Positions 9,633 to 18,106 of a stretch of DNA of 64,000 nucleotides are shown one piece after another. A model generated the notes under the pieces. The model worked only from the letters and a program-made list of their open reading frames with translations, had not been told where the DNA came from and ran no database searches. The first letter of the stretch is position 1, and the number at the start of each line of letters is the position of its first letter. The stretch is from contig NZ_JASF01000005.1 of assembly GCF_000622405.1 (NCBI RefSeq), positions 2,914,001 through 2,978,000 on the forward strand, written 5' to 3'. Made by a program: the position numbers and the translations under genes. The DNA is from Sulfitobacter donghicola DSW-25 = KCTC 12864 = JCM 14565 (GTDB taxonomy: Bacteria > Pseudomonadota > Alphaproteobacteria > Rhodobacterales > Rhodobacteraceae).

Positions 9633-10562
9633 TCAGCCCAGCACAGACAGCCAAACCCAGACCGTAACAATTGACAACCCAGTGGCGATAAGAACCGAAG
9701 AAGCAGCAACGCGTTTGCTGCGCCCGTACATATTGGCAAAGATATAGGCGTTAAACCCTGGTGCCATGGACGCGGTTAAAACGCCTGAGCGAAACAGATC
9801 GGTCGGAACAGATAGCGCCGATCCCATCAGCCAAACGATTGCAGGGTGGGCCAACAAGGCGATGACGCAAACCATTGCAATGGCTTTCATGTCGCCCTCT
9901 GGGCGGTATTGAAACAACACCCCTCCCAGCGCAAACAAGGCCGCAGGCAGGGCCGAGCGAACAACCAATGATAATGCGTCATCCAAAACAGTGGGGATCA
10001 TCAACCCGCTGAGGTTCACGGTAAAGCCTGCGATAATACCAATAACCAGCGGGTTGTTGAACATCGCGCGTGCAACTGAGGTGGCCAGCTTTGCGCTGCT
10101 TTGCCCACGGTTTCGCACGAACTCCATCACCGTGATCCCCAACCCATAGCAAAAGGGCGAGTGCATAGCGATGATCATATAGTTCCCCGACAGGTTATCT
10201 GAACCATATGCGCGCTCAGAGATGGGCAGGCCTAAAAGGACCGAGTTTGAGAACAGGCAGCAAAAACCGATCGCCACGCAGTCTTCCCAATCGCGGCCAA
10301 AGAACAGGCGCGCGCCAATGGTCCCAAGGGCAAAGCAAATCGCGGCGCCTGAATAAAAGCTGAACAAGAGCTTGGCATCAAAGGCGCTGCTTAGATCAAG
10401 GTTGGCAATGGCATAGAACAGCAGGCAGGGTACGGCAAAGCTTTGGGCGTAGCGCAAAATGCCATCGACACCTGATTCAGACAGCCAGCCGCGCCAGACA
10501 CCGATATAGCCAAACCCGATCACGATAAAGACGGGCAGGATGACATCAAGAAGGGTTTGCAT
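9633..10562 (-). CDS. AEC family (auxin efflux carrier-like) transporter
   Basis: A 309-residue, strongly hydrophobic protein with about ten membrane segments in two halves, matching the AEC/membrane transport protein family. Features include the N-terminal FIVIGFGYIGVWRGWLS and the glycine-rich ending MAPGFNAYIFANMYG. Bacterial members export small carboxylates such as malate or malonate; this substrate is unknown. It lies between rsgA and the MBL-hydrolase gene on the same strand with gaps of 82 and 46 bases. Confidence 0.88.
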   Translation of the reverse strand: MQTLLDVILPVFIVIGFGYIGVWRGWLSESGVDGILRYAQSFAVPCLLFYAIANLDLSSAFDAKLLFSFYSGAAICFALGTIGARLFFGRDWEDCVAIGFCCLFSNSVLLGLPISERAYGSDNLSGNYMIIAMHSPFCYGLGITVMEFVRNRGQSSAKLATSVARAMFNNPLVIGIIAGFTVNLSGLMIPTVLDDALSLVVRSALPAALFALGGVLFQYRPEGDMKAIAMVCVIALLAHPAIVWLMGSALSVPTDLFRSGVLTASMAPGFNAYIFANMYGRSKRVAASSVLIATGLSIVTVWVWLSVLG

Positions 10563-10608
10563 GATCTGGGCTCGTCCGTGAAAGGGGCAGGTGGCAGGCG
10601 GGGTAACG

Positions 10609-11412
10609 TTAGTTCAGGGTGAACTCCAGCTGCATGCCGTCATAGGCAGGATCAATGTGATCCGGTGTCTCTGCGGCAAGGGTCGCATAGTCGAGATCAG
10701 TGTGCATATTGGTCAGGACAGCGCGTTTGGGGCGCATCTTGTCGATCCAGCCCAGTGTCTGTTCGAGGTGGCTGTGGGTGGGGTGGGGATCGCGGCGCAA
10801 TGTATCTACGATCCAGCAATCAAGGCCTTCTAGGTTCGGCCAAATATGGTCAGGTATTGTTGCAACATCAGGTAGATAGGCGACGTTGTTCATGCGAAAC
10901 CCTAAGGCATCCATGCCGCCATGCGGAACTTCAAATGGGGTGAACTTTAATGTGCCACCCGGGCCTTCGATCTCGATGTCACCCTCCATCAGGTTCATCT
11001 CAAGGATCGGCGGATACATCGAGCCTTCGGGCTGGATAAAGGCATAGCCAAACCTGTCCATCAGCGCATCATGGGTCGGCTGGTCGGCCCAAACGGGAAG
11101 GCGTTTGCGCATGTTGATCACAATCATCCGCAGATCATCGATGCCATGCATGTGATCCGCATGGGCATGGGTATACAAAACCGCATCCAGCCGCCCGATG
11201 CCTGCGTCCAGCAACTGGCTGCGCATATCTGGCGAGGTGTCGATCAAAACAGATGTGGTGCCCGCATCGCTGATCCGCTCAACCAAAGCCGAGCAGCGCC
11301 GCCGTGCGTTGCGCGGTTCATTCGGATCACAGGCCCCCCATGAACCGCCAAGGCGTGGCACGCCACCTGACGACCCACAGCCAAGGATGGTGACCCGCAT
11401 CACATCGCTCAT
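10609..11412 (-). CDS. MBL-fold metallo-hydrolase, PhnP-like
   Basis: A 267-residue metallo-beta-lactamase-fold hydrolase. It opens with RVTILGCGSSGGVPRLGG and carries the metal-binding THAHADHMHG motif plus downstream His/Asp ligands (PHGGMDALGF, TNMHTDLDY). The family includes PhnP (phosphoribosyl cyclic phosphodiesterase), but no phosphonate genes are nearby, so its substrate stays open. It overlaps tatD by four bases and is the last gene of the dac-tmk-holB-tatD operon, a conserved alphaproteobacterial order. Confidence 0.9.
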   Translation of the reverse strand: MSDVMRVTILGCGSSGGVPRLGGSWGACDPNEPRNARRRCSALVERISDAGTTSVLIDTSPDMRSQLLDAGIGRLDAVLYTHAHADHMHGIDDLRMIVINMRKRLPVWADQPTHDALMDRFGYAFIQPEGSMYPPILEMNLMEGDIEIEGPGGTLKFTPFEVPHGGMDALGFRMNNVAYLPDVATIPDHIWPNLEGLDCWIVDTLRRDPHPTHSHLEQTLGWIDKMRPKRAVLTNMHTDLDYATLAAETPDHIDPAYDGMQLEFTLN

Positions 11413-12215
11413 GCGGCACCGCCATAGTTGGCTGCTTTGGTAAAGAGGCGCTCGAAGTTGGCTTCGGATTGTGCGGCGAACTCGGCATAGTCGATGCCAA
11501 AGGTCTCGGCCGCGCGGCGCGCGGTATGGGCGCTAAAGGCGGGTTCGTTGCGTTTGCCGCGATGGGGCGGCGGCGCAAGATAGGGGCTGTCTGTCTCGAC
11601 CAGCACACGGTCCAGCGGAGCGGCGGCAAAGATATCGCGCAGCTCTTGGCTTTTGGGAAAGGCGGTGATGCCCGACATGCTGAGGTAAAATCCAAGGTCC
11701 AGCGCAGCACGCCCCAATTCGGCAGAGGAGGAAAAGCAATGCATAACGCAGCTATAGGCGCCCTTTGCGTGTTCATCGCGCAGGATTTCGGCCATATCTT
11801 CATCGGCATCGCGGCTGTGGATGATCAGGGGCAGGCCCGTTTCCCGCGCCGCAGCGATGTGAATGCGCAGGCTATCGCGCTGAATTTGCGCGCTTTCTGC
11901 TGTATAATGGTAATCCAGCCCCGTTTCACCAATACCGACCATCTTGGGGTGGTGTGCGATTTCGATCAGCTGGTCGAGCGTCGCCATCGGCTCGGATGCC
12001 ACGCTCATCGGGTGGGTGCCAGCGGCATAAAACACCGAAGGATGGGCCTCGGCGATGGCGCGTACATCGGGTTCGTTTTTCAGCTTGGTGCAGATGGTGA
12101 CCATCCGCGCCACACCTGCTTCATGCGCCCGCGCAATAACCTCGGGGAGTTCCGCGATGAGTTCGGGGAAATCAAGGTGACAGTGGCTGTCGGTGATCTG
12201 GGGTATTTGGGTCAT
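11409..12215 (-). CDS. tatD: TatD family metal-dependent deoxyribonuclease
   Basis: A 268-residue TIM-barrel hydrolase that begins ITDSHCHLDFPEL (HxH metal ligands). Other family markers are GIGETGLDYHY, PLIIHSRDADEDM, MHCFSSS and the C-terminal ETDSPYLAPPPHRGKRNEP. TatD enzymes are magnesium-dependent DNases linked to DNA repair and quality control. It starts 16 bases after holB and overlaps the next gene by four bases. Confidence 0.95.
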   Translation of the reverse strand: MTQIPQITDSHCHLDFPELIAELPEVIARAHEAGVARMVTICTKLKNEPDVRAIAEAHPSVFYAAGTHPMSVASEPMATLDQLIEIAHHPKMVGIGETGLDYHYTAESAQIQRDSLRIHIAAARETGLPLIIHSRDADEDMAEILRDEHAKGAYSCVMHCFSSSAELGRAALDLGFYLSMSGITAFPKSQELRDIFAAAPLDRVLVETDSPYLAPPPHRGKRNEPAFSAHTARRAAETFGIDYAEFAAQSEANFERLFTKAANYGGAA

Positions 12216-12231
12216 AAAGCTCCGTAGGTGC

Positions 12232-13383
12232 TTATCTGGGGGCGGCTTTGGCCATCTTGATGAAGGTATCTAGAACCAGTGCGGCAGGGTCAAGGTTGAC
12301 GGCGATGCCGTGGCGGGCGCGGGTGCCGATTTCGGCGGCAAGGTCAGCCCAAACACGGGCCTGATGTGGATTTGGGGCCAAACGCATCAGGGTTTGGGTT
12401 TCCCCCACGCAGGCCTCATAGGCCGGAGGGGTTCCCGTCGCGCCGGCACGGGCCATGCGGCTGAGCAGCAAATCAATCAGCGAAAACAACAGATCGCGCT
12501 TTGCCTCGCCGCCACGGGCTGCGGCCATTTCGGCCAGCTTTAGGGCGCGGCCACGGTCCATATGGGGCAGGGTGCCCATAATGCCGACCAGCTCAGCATA
12601 AAGGGCCGCACCCCCAAGAAGCGATAGGCGCATGGCCCCGCCAACCGATCCGCCCGACAGCGCAGCCAAAGCGTGGGCATTGGCGGCCTGAACATCTGCT
12701 TGGGCCATGGCCGCGCTGACGTCTTCGGGATTCAATGTGTGCAGGTTTAGGGTTCGGCATCTTGATTTGATCGTGGGCAGCAACGCAGAAGGCTGGTGTG
12801 AGATCAGCAGAAAATACGTGCGCGCTGGTGGCTCTTCGAGCATTTTCAACAATGCGTTCGAGGCGTTGGGGTTCATCAGATCGGCATCATCCACAATGAC
12901 AACCCGCCGACCGCCATCTGCTGCGCTCATATGGATAAAAGAGCTGAGTTCGCGAATTTCATCAACACGGATAACGCTGGAATATTTCTTGTCGGCAAAG
13001 TTCTTGATCCGGTCAGAGTCGGTACTCCCTTTGCCGCCCAGCCTGACAAGGTGGACGCTGGGTTCGGCCCCCGCTGCGATGCGATGCGTTACGGGGTGAT
13101 CTGCTGGGATGTCCAGATTTGTCGGGGGCGGCAGGCTATCGCCGAACATGCCGCCGTCATTTGCCTCTGGTGTGGCCAAAAGAAACCTTGCGATGCGCCA
13201 TGCCAGCGTGGCTTTGCCAATTCCGCGCGGCCCTGTCAGCATCCACGCATGGTGCAAGCGGCCTGTGTTGAACGCATCTAAAAAGGCCTCCTGCGCGGCG
13301 TCTTGGCCGATCAGGTTCAGGGTGTCACGCGGATGCGGCGCACCTTCGAGGCGTTCTGGCTGTGGAGGTGTTTCATCGCTCAT
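12232..13383 (-). CDS. holB: DNA polymerase III subunit delta-prime
   Basis: A 383-residue clamp-loader subunit. The P-loop-like segment MLTGPRGIGKATLAWRIARF and Walker-B region VVIVDDADLMNPNASNALL (with LLKMLEEPP) are typical of delta-prime. The lysine in GIGKAT is kept. In the replisome it helps open and load the beta clamp. It lies between tmk (93-base gap) and tatD, as in other alphaproteobacteria; no methionyl-tRNA synthetase gene is inserted between holB and tatD here. Confidence 0.92.
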   Translation of the reverse strand: MSDETPPQPERLEGAPHPRDTLNLIGQDAAQEAFLDAFNTGRLHHAWMLTGPRGIGKATLAWRIARFLLATPEANDGGMFGDSLPPPTNLDIPADHPVTHRIAAGAEPSVHLVRLGGKGSTDSDRIKNFADKKYSSVIRVDEIRELSSFIHMSAADGGRRVVIVDDADLMNPNASNALLKMLEEPPARTYFLLISHQPSALLPTIKSRCRTLNLHTLNPEDVSAAMAQADVQAANAHALAALSGGSVGGAMRLSLLGGAALYAELVGIMGTLPHMDRGRALKLAEMAAARGGEAKRDLLFSLIDLLLSRMARAGATGTPPAYEACVGETQTLMRLAPNPHQARVWADLAAEIGTRARHGIAVNLDPAALVLDTFIKMAKAAPR

Positions 13384-13476
13384 ACAGGCGGTTTATCTTG
13401 GATTGTGAGGGTTGGGAATGGTGTGCTGTGGCGAAAGCTGGATTCTGTCACGAGAAGCAGGTCTGAAAAGAGGCAA

Positions 13477-14124
13477 TTAACGCCGCTGTTCAAGGGCAAG
13501 ATCGGTGGCAACCGCGATGTCTTGGGCGACTTGGTCAATGCTTTGGCTGCCGTCAATGACGCGAAATCGGTCGCTAAACTCTTCTGATAGCTTCAGAAAA
13601 CCTGCGCGCATGGCTTCTTGGAGGCTGGTGCCAAAATCTTCAAACCGCTCTTCATGGCCTTGGCGGCCCTTGGCACGCTTCAACCCTTCGGTCGGGTCCA
13701 TATCAATGAGGATGGTCAGATCAGGCTCAACCCCGATCATCAGCTCGTGTAGCTGGTCAACTGTTGCACGCAAATCGCCGCGGCTGAGGCCCTGATACAT
13801 GCGTGTGCTATCGGCAAAGCGGTCGCAAATCACGATTTTACCTTGGGCAAGGGCAGGGGTGATCAGGCGCTCTAGGTGGTCGCGCCGCGCGGCGGTGAAC
13901 AACAGCGTTTCAGTTTCCGCAGACCAGCGGTCGGGATCGCCTTGCAGAACAAGGGCGCGGATTTCCTCGGCCCCTTCAGAGCCTCCAGGCTCTCTGGTGA
14001 GGACAACATCATGGCCGCGCGCGCGCAAATGATCCGCCAGCCGCGCCACCTGAGTGGATTTGCCCGACCCGTCGATGCCTTCGAAACTAATAAACAACCC
14101 AAGCGGCGTTGGTTTAGGGGTCAC
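13477..14124 (-). CDS. tmk: Thymidylate kinase
   Basis: A 215-residue dTMP kinase making dTDP for DNA synthesis. It has the P-loop FEGIDGSGKSTQ near the N-terminus, the LTREPGGSEGAEEIR substrate motif, CDRFADSTRMYQG, and a LID region around RAKGRQGHEERFE. Length is normal. The start codon overlaps the end of the D-Ala-D-Ala carboxypeptidase gene by four bases. Confidence 0.95.
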   Translation of the reverse strand: MTPKPTPLGLFISFEGIDGSGKSTQVARLADHLRARGHDVVLTREPGGSEGAEEIRALVLQGDPDRWSAETETLLFTAARRDHLERLITPALAQGKIVICDRFADSTRMYQGLSRGDLRATVDQLHELMIGVEPDLTILIDMDPTEGLKRAKGRQGHEERFEDFGTSLQEAMRAGFLKLSEEFSDRFRVIDGSQSIDQVAQDIAVATDLALEQRR

Positions 14125-15290
14125 GATGCCTCCGGCGCGGGGCCGTTGTTGATCCGTTCAACGATATGCAGGGCTGCGGCCACAACACGCCCAACAAAGC
14201 CGTGACGCGCAACAGCGTGATCGGCCAACAGGGGAACGCGTTGTTCTGGCAACCCTTCGGGGCTGATGATCAGCTCACCAATCTGGTCACCCTTTTTGAT
14301 GGGTGCCTTTAGGGGGCCGTTATAGACAACTTCGGTTTTCAGAGGCTCAATCGGGTTCACGGGCAAAAGCAGCGAAATATCTTCGCCCAATACCATCCCT
14401 ACGGTTTTTTCCGCGCCGATCGATACCTCGGCATCGGCAATCTTTGTGCCGCTGGTGCCAAGCTCGGTTTGTGCAAATTGGCGAAAGGCCCAATTTGTCA
14501 CGGCTTCGGCTTCGTTTGCACGTGCCTGCGAGGATTGCAGCCCAGACAGCACAAAAATGATCCGGCGCTTACCCTGAAGGGCAGAGCCAACCAGACCATA
14601 TCCCGCTTCTTGGGTGTGTCCTGTTTTCAAACCATCTGCGCCGATACCTAAACCCAAAAGAGGGTTTCGGTTTAGGCGGTTGGCGGATTCTGCTGGGTCA
14701 AAAAGGAACTCTTTTTGCGAGAACATAGAGTAATATTGCGGGTAGTCGTTGATGAGCTTGGTCGCAAGCAACCCCAGATCACGCATCGACATGCGGTGGC
14801 CTGCCTTTGGCCAGCCGTTTGAATTGCTAAAGGTCGAGTTGGTCATGCCCAACTGCTGCGCGCGCATTGTCATTTGGCGCGCAAATTTCGCCTCGGTTCC
14901 TGCCAGCGCCTCGGCGATGACCACACAGGCGTCATTACCAGAAAGAACGATGATCCCGCGGATCAGGTCTTCGACGCGCACCCGCTCACCTGCTTTTAGG
15001 AACAGGGTTGAACCGCCATAGCTTTGGGCCGCTGCGGAAACCGGCAGCATTTGGTCCAGATCAAGGATGCCGTTTTCGATTGCTTCAAACGCCATGTACA
15101 ATGTCATGAGTTTGGACATAGAGGCCGGCGGCAAGGGGTTATCGGCGTCTTTGGCCATCAAAACCGTACCAGTATTGTAGTCGAGGACATAAGCGGCCTT
15201 GGCGCGGGTATCAAAGGCCTGAGCAGTCACCGAGGAGGCAAGTAGGGCGAATGCACTAAGGGTTAATTTTAATCCGCGCATGAGGGGCAC
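14121..15290 (-). CDS. D-alanyl-D-alanine carboxypeptidase (class A, PBP5-like)
   Basis: A 389-residue penicillin-binding protein with a Sec signal peptide (residues 1 to about 25, ending TAQA). The three active-site motifs are present: SMSK (in PPASMSKLMTL), SGN (in LSGNDACVVI) and KTG (in DGLKTGHTQEAG). A PBP5 C-terminal beta domain follows. It trims the terminal D-Ala from peptidoglycan stem peptides in the periplasm. It lies 9 bases after the SPOR lipoprotein gene, suggesting a cell-wall module in the operon. Confidence 0.93.
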   Translation of the reverse strand: MPLMRGLKLTLSAFALLASSVTAQAFDTRAKAAYVLDYNTGTVLMAKDADNPLPPASMSKLMTLYMAFEAIENGILDLDQMLPVSAAAQSYGGSTLFLKAGERVRVEDLIRGIIVLSGNDACVVIAEALAGTEAKFARQMTMRAQQLGMTNSTFSNSNGWPKAGHRMSMRDLGLLATKLINDYPQYYSMFSQKEFLFDPAESANRLNRNPLLGLGIGADGLKTGHTQEAGYGLVGSALQGKRRIIFVLSGLQSSQARANEAEAVTNWAFRQFAQTELGTSGTKIADAEVSIGAEKTVGMVLGEDISLLLPVNPIEPLKTEVVYNGPLKAPIKKGDQIGELIISPEGLPEQRVPLLADHAVARHGFVGRVVAAALHIVERINNGPAPEAS

Positions 15291-15299
15291 CTTTATGTC

Positions 15300-16130
15300 T
15301 TAACTAGAAACGGCATAGGCATCGGTGAAGCCTTCCGATTTGATGGTCGATAGGATTTTGGAGCGCTCAGAGCTGGTGGCCGCAGGGCCAACAACAACGC
15401 GCCAAAAGGTCTTACCGTTAATCTTGCTTTGTTTGACCGTCGGGGCAAGGCCCGCACCGCGCATTTGTTTTGCCGCCCGATTGGCGTTGGCTTCTATGCT
15501 GAAGATACCAATCTGGATGAAGGGCTTGGCCAAGTTTGAGGATTGCGTGGGCGCAACGGGTGTCGGTTTTGGCGTGCTAGGCGCTGCGGCATCAATCGCG
15601 GCACTTGCAGCGGTTGTGACGGGATCAAGCGTCGTCGCGCTGACCTCTGGTGCGGCTTGCACGGTGGCAGCGGTCTCTGTTGCTGTTTCTTCAGCCTGAG
15701 CAGCCTCTTGGACCTTACGCAGGGCAGTTACGTTCAGCTTTGCAGGGGCACCGGCCAAAATACCAAGAGAGGCAGCAGCATCGGAAGAGATTTGCAAGCT
15801 GGGGCCCGGGATGTCGCGCTCACGGCGGAACAGGGCGCCAACGACGAATTTTCCATTGTCTTGATTGCGGATGATCACCCGCTCGGGGTCTTGCACGTCA
15901 GGGTGGGCGACCCAAACCCCACCAAGGCTGGGTCGTCCGTCCCACAGCCCCTGATCGGTAACAGAAAACACTTCTGGCGCTTCGACGTCGCGTTCTACTG
16001 TCGGGCCTGTCGGCGCGGCCGCCGCCTGTGTGCCGTTTGCAGAGTTTGCCGTGGGGAAAGCGAATTTCCCCTGCTCGTCGCACCCCGCCAGCAAGGTCGC
16101 TGCCAAAAGGGTTCCAACGATTGTGCGCAT
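15300..16130 (-). CDS. SPOR-domain lipoprotein
   Basis: About 276 residues from the ATG at 16130, which gives a classic lipoprotein signal (RTIVGTLLAATLLAGC; lipobox LAGC). An ATG at 16178, with a better GAGAG ribosome binding site, would add 16 residues and is also possible. After a low-complexity stretch comes a region like the RlpA barrel (PERVIIRNQDNGKFVVGALF), an Ala/Thr-rich linker, and a C-terminal SPOR domain (FIQIGIFSIEANANRAAKQM). SPOR domains bind denuded septal peptidoglycan, so this outer-membrane or periplasmic lipoprotein probably acts in division or cell-wall remodelling together with the adjacent carboxypeptidase. Confidence 0.85.
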   Translation of the reverse strand: MRTIVGTLLAATLLAGCDEQGKFAFPTANSANGTQAAAAPTGPTVERDVEAPEVFSVTDQGLWDGRPSLGGVWVAHPDVQDPERVIIRNQDNGKFVVGALFRRERDIPGPSLQISSDAAASLGILAGAPAKLNVTALRKVQEAAQAEETATETAATVQAAPEVSATTLDPVTTAASAAIDAAAPSTPKPTPVAPTQSSNLAKPFIQIGIFSIEANANRAAKQMRGAGLAPTVKQSKINGKTFWRVVVGPAATSSERSKILSTIKSEGFTDAYAVSS

Positions 16131-16380
16131 CGCTCGCCCATCGGAAACCGAAGAAAAATATTTGATCTGACTGCCCATGTTCTCTCGTCCTTGCCTGTGC
16201 GCGGACCATTTTCTCATGGCACACCGCATCACTCCTTTTGCGGAGTATTTCGGGCACTCTAACGCGCTCAGGCCCCACGCGACAAGAGTCGGCACAGGCA
16301 ATCGGCAAATTTCCCCGATAGGCGCGTGAATTTTGCACGATTGCAGAATCATTTCAGGCGGATTAGGAAGCGCGCACTGC

Positions 16381-16471
16381 GGAGGTTTGGCAGAGTGGTC
16401 GAATGCACCGGTCTTGAAAACCGACGGGCGTCAAAAGCGTCCCCAGGGTTCGAATCCCTGAGCCTCCGCCA
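16381..16471 (+). tRNA. tRNA-Ser(TGA)
   Basis: A complete class II tRNA. The acceptor stem GGAGGTT pairs with AGCCTCC, the discriminator is G at 16468, and CCA is encoded. The anticodon loop CTTGAAA gives anticodon TGA at 16415-16417. A long variable arm (around GGGCGTCAAAAGCGTCCC) and the T-loop GGTTCGAATCC follow. The wreckage just downstream suggests this gene served as an integration target. Confidence 0.96.
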
Positions 16472-16567
16472 CTTTATGGCATTCACTCTCTGATTTTGCT
16501 GATAGAGTAAAAAGCCAATCCCCGCATTGCATCGGACCCTAAAAGTAGTACTCGGTACATTTGGGCA

Positions 16568-16705
16568 TCAACACTTATTACGTCTTAGGAACTCAGTCAG
16601 GTCATCACGACTCATGTTTGAAAAATCGGCCATGTCGTCGAGTAAGAGATCGAGTTCCTGCTTCAAAGAGGTTTTCCGTTTCCGATTGTATTTAGTCGGG
16701 TGCAT
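16568..16705 (-). CDS. Small hypothetical protein (45 aa)
   Basis: An ATG-started frame of 45 residues, basic at the start (HPTKYNRKRKTS) and acidic-amphipathic afterwards (LDLLLDDMADFSNMSRDDL, ending FLRRNKC). I do not recognise it. It lies downstream of the possible primase fragment inside the decayed element. It may be a small real gene or chance; no clear ribosome binding site is visible. Confidence 0.25.
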   Translation of the reverse strand: MHPTKYNRKRKTSLKQELDLLLDDMADFSNMSRDDLTEFLRRNKC

Positions 16706-16745
16706 GCTTTTGGTTTTTGGCGGGAAGGGTGCAAAAAAACCTCCC

Positions 16746-17009
16746 TCATTCTGCCTGACGCGTTTTCGTTCCTTTAGAAGCTTTCTCAGCCTTCGTTTGT
16801 GTGGGCTTTCTTGCTCGCTCAGATACCTCCCGCTTCCGGGTATTCTGCAGCACCAGAGGGGGGCGTTGGTTGCGTCGTAGCTTGTGACTTTCGGGGCAGG
16901 TCATGCTAAAATAGCTTTCTGCGATAGTGCCCGCAATAGGCTGCGCTCCGATCCATACCTGTTGAGCCTGCTTCGCGCTGTTCCGCTGCGCGCTTGCCAC
17001 TGTTACCAA
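16746..17009 (-). pseudogene. Possible phage-type primase (toprim family) fragment
   Basis: An 87-residue frame containing QQVWIGAQPIAGTIAESYF, which resembles the IW-x-AxPIAGTxAExYL segment common in phage/satellite toprim-domain primases. Upstream and downstream similarity is lost and the frame ends after a Lys/Thr-rich tail, so any original gene is broken. The assignment rests on one short motif and on the neighbouring AlpA remnant. Confidence 0.3.
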
Positions 17010-17352
17010 CCGCCAATGTCAGGGCATTCTGTGTCTTGTGGCCCTCGCATTGGAAAGCGGGGCAAGGTGCGCATCCATAGCGGCCATACCCCTTTCCACG
17101 AAGGGGGTGTCAGTTTCTTTGCATCCATCATCACAAAGTCCCCCAAGCTAGGGAGAGCGTACAGCGCATGTGGCGAGACACAGAAATTGCAAAACCGCTG
17201 CCATTCGATGTTATGAGACTGTCAGCTGTCCTGCTGATGTGCTGTGCTGGTCTGCGTTGCGCGGTATAGTTTGGATGTAAGCCGCTACCGCGTGGCTCTC
17301 TACCCGGCCCGGTCCCTGCTTTAACAGGTTTCGGGCCACTTTGTTTTGCGGC

Positions 17353-17556
17353 TCATGGCTGAACTTCGCCCTCTGTGAAGCTGTCGAGCCATTGGATAAT
17401 ATCCGATTAGCGCCAACCAACCGCACGTTTTCCAAGCTTTAATGGCTTTGGAAAAACCTCGCCCGATATCTGTCGATAGATCGTGCTGCGGGAAAGTCCG
17501 GTCATGAGTTCGACAGCCGGACGGCGTAGTATTGTCGTGTTTGATCAATTTGGCAT
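17353..17556 (-). pseudogene. AlpA-family (phage regulatory) HTH protein, nonsense-mutated
   Basis: The minus strand reads ILRRPAVELMTGLSRSTIYR, then QISGEVFPKPLKLGKRAVGW and R, the hallmark of AlpA/CP4-57-type helix-turn-helix regulators that control excision of integrated elements. The next codon is TAA (17407-17409) where a glutamate is normal; the same frame then continues SDIIQWLDSFTEGEVQP to a genuine stop at 17353. A second stop sits three codons after the upstream ATG at 17556. Both lesions point to a dead gene. Confidence 0.75.
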
Positions 17557-17990
17557 GCTATGTCCTCTCACCAATCCCGATAAGGAGGTGAGTAGGAAAA
17601 GGCGCAATCCGTCCGGCTACATCAGCCCCGAAGGTGAACCGCTCAAGCAGTTCCGGCGCAATTATTCGGATCCAAGTCGTAAACCCATGCGGCGCAAATG
17701 ACGAATTCTTGCTCGCTGCTACCGCCCAAATCTGCCCTTCACGCTGGCTGTGCAGGTTGCGGCGAGGCATCCTGAGGCAGCGTTCGCCTTTTGTGCAAAA
17801 ATCTGATGGTCCAGAGGTTTGCCCTACAGACAAAATGGACATCCGGCCGGCATGGCCAACTGTTCGTATCTTCAACCAACCACACCAAACCCGCCATCCA
17901 GAGCGTTTCAGTCCTCAATGCAATCGGACGGTGGCGGCGGGAATAAAGGAATATCGCTGAATGCTTCCCAGAATGCCTCACTGTGCGATA

Positions 17991-18031
17991 TTCATTTGAA
18001 CGTTACATGTTGTTCATATGAACGTTACGTA
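17991..18031 (+). promoter_or_regulatory. Direct-repeat operator candidate for the DeoR/Ugp operon
   Basis: Two copies of a 19-base unit, TTCATTTGAACGTTACATG at 17991 and TTCATATGAACGTTACGTA at 18013, lie 22 bases apart, about two helical turns. Each contains the palindrome AACGTT. They sit 46-86 bases upstream of the proposed DeoR reading frame. DeoR-family repressors such as GlpR bind repeated sites of this kind, so self-repression of the operon is a reasonable inference. Confidence 0.55.
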
Positions 18032-18106
18032 CCTCCTGTCCAATCTGGGTAAACGAAGCCTCTCTGGACAGATCCCATTTTATACTCTGAGCGCCAAAAC
18101 CACATT

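Larger units (their letters stand above)
16472..18030. other. Degraded integrated element downstream of tRNA-Ser
   Basis: About 1.5 kb without an intact gene. It holds the AlpA pseudogene (17353-17556, minus), a possible primase fragment (16746-17009, minus) and a 45-codon frame (16568-16705, minus), all reading toward tRNA-Ser. The stretch 17560-17980 has only short frames that I cannot assign. Position after a tRNA plus AlpA remains suggests a decayed P4-like or phage-satellite element; no integrase or repeated tRNA end is visible. Confidence 0.5.
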
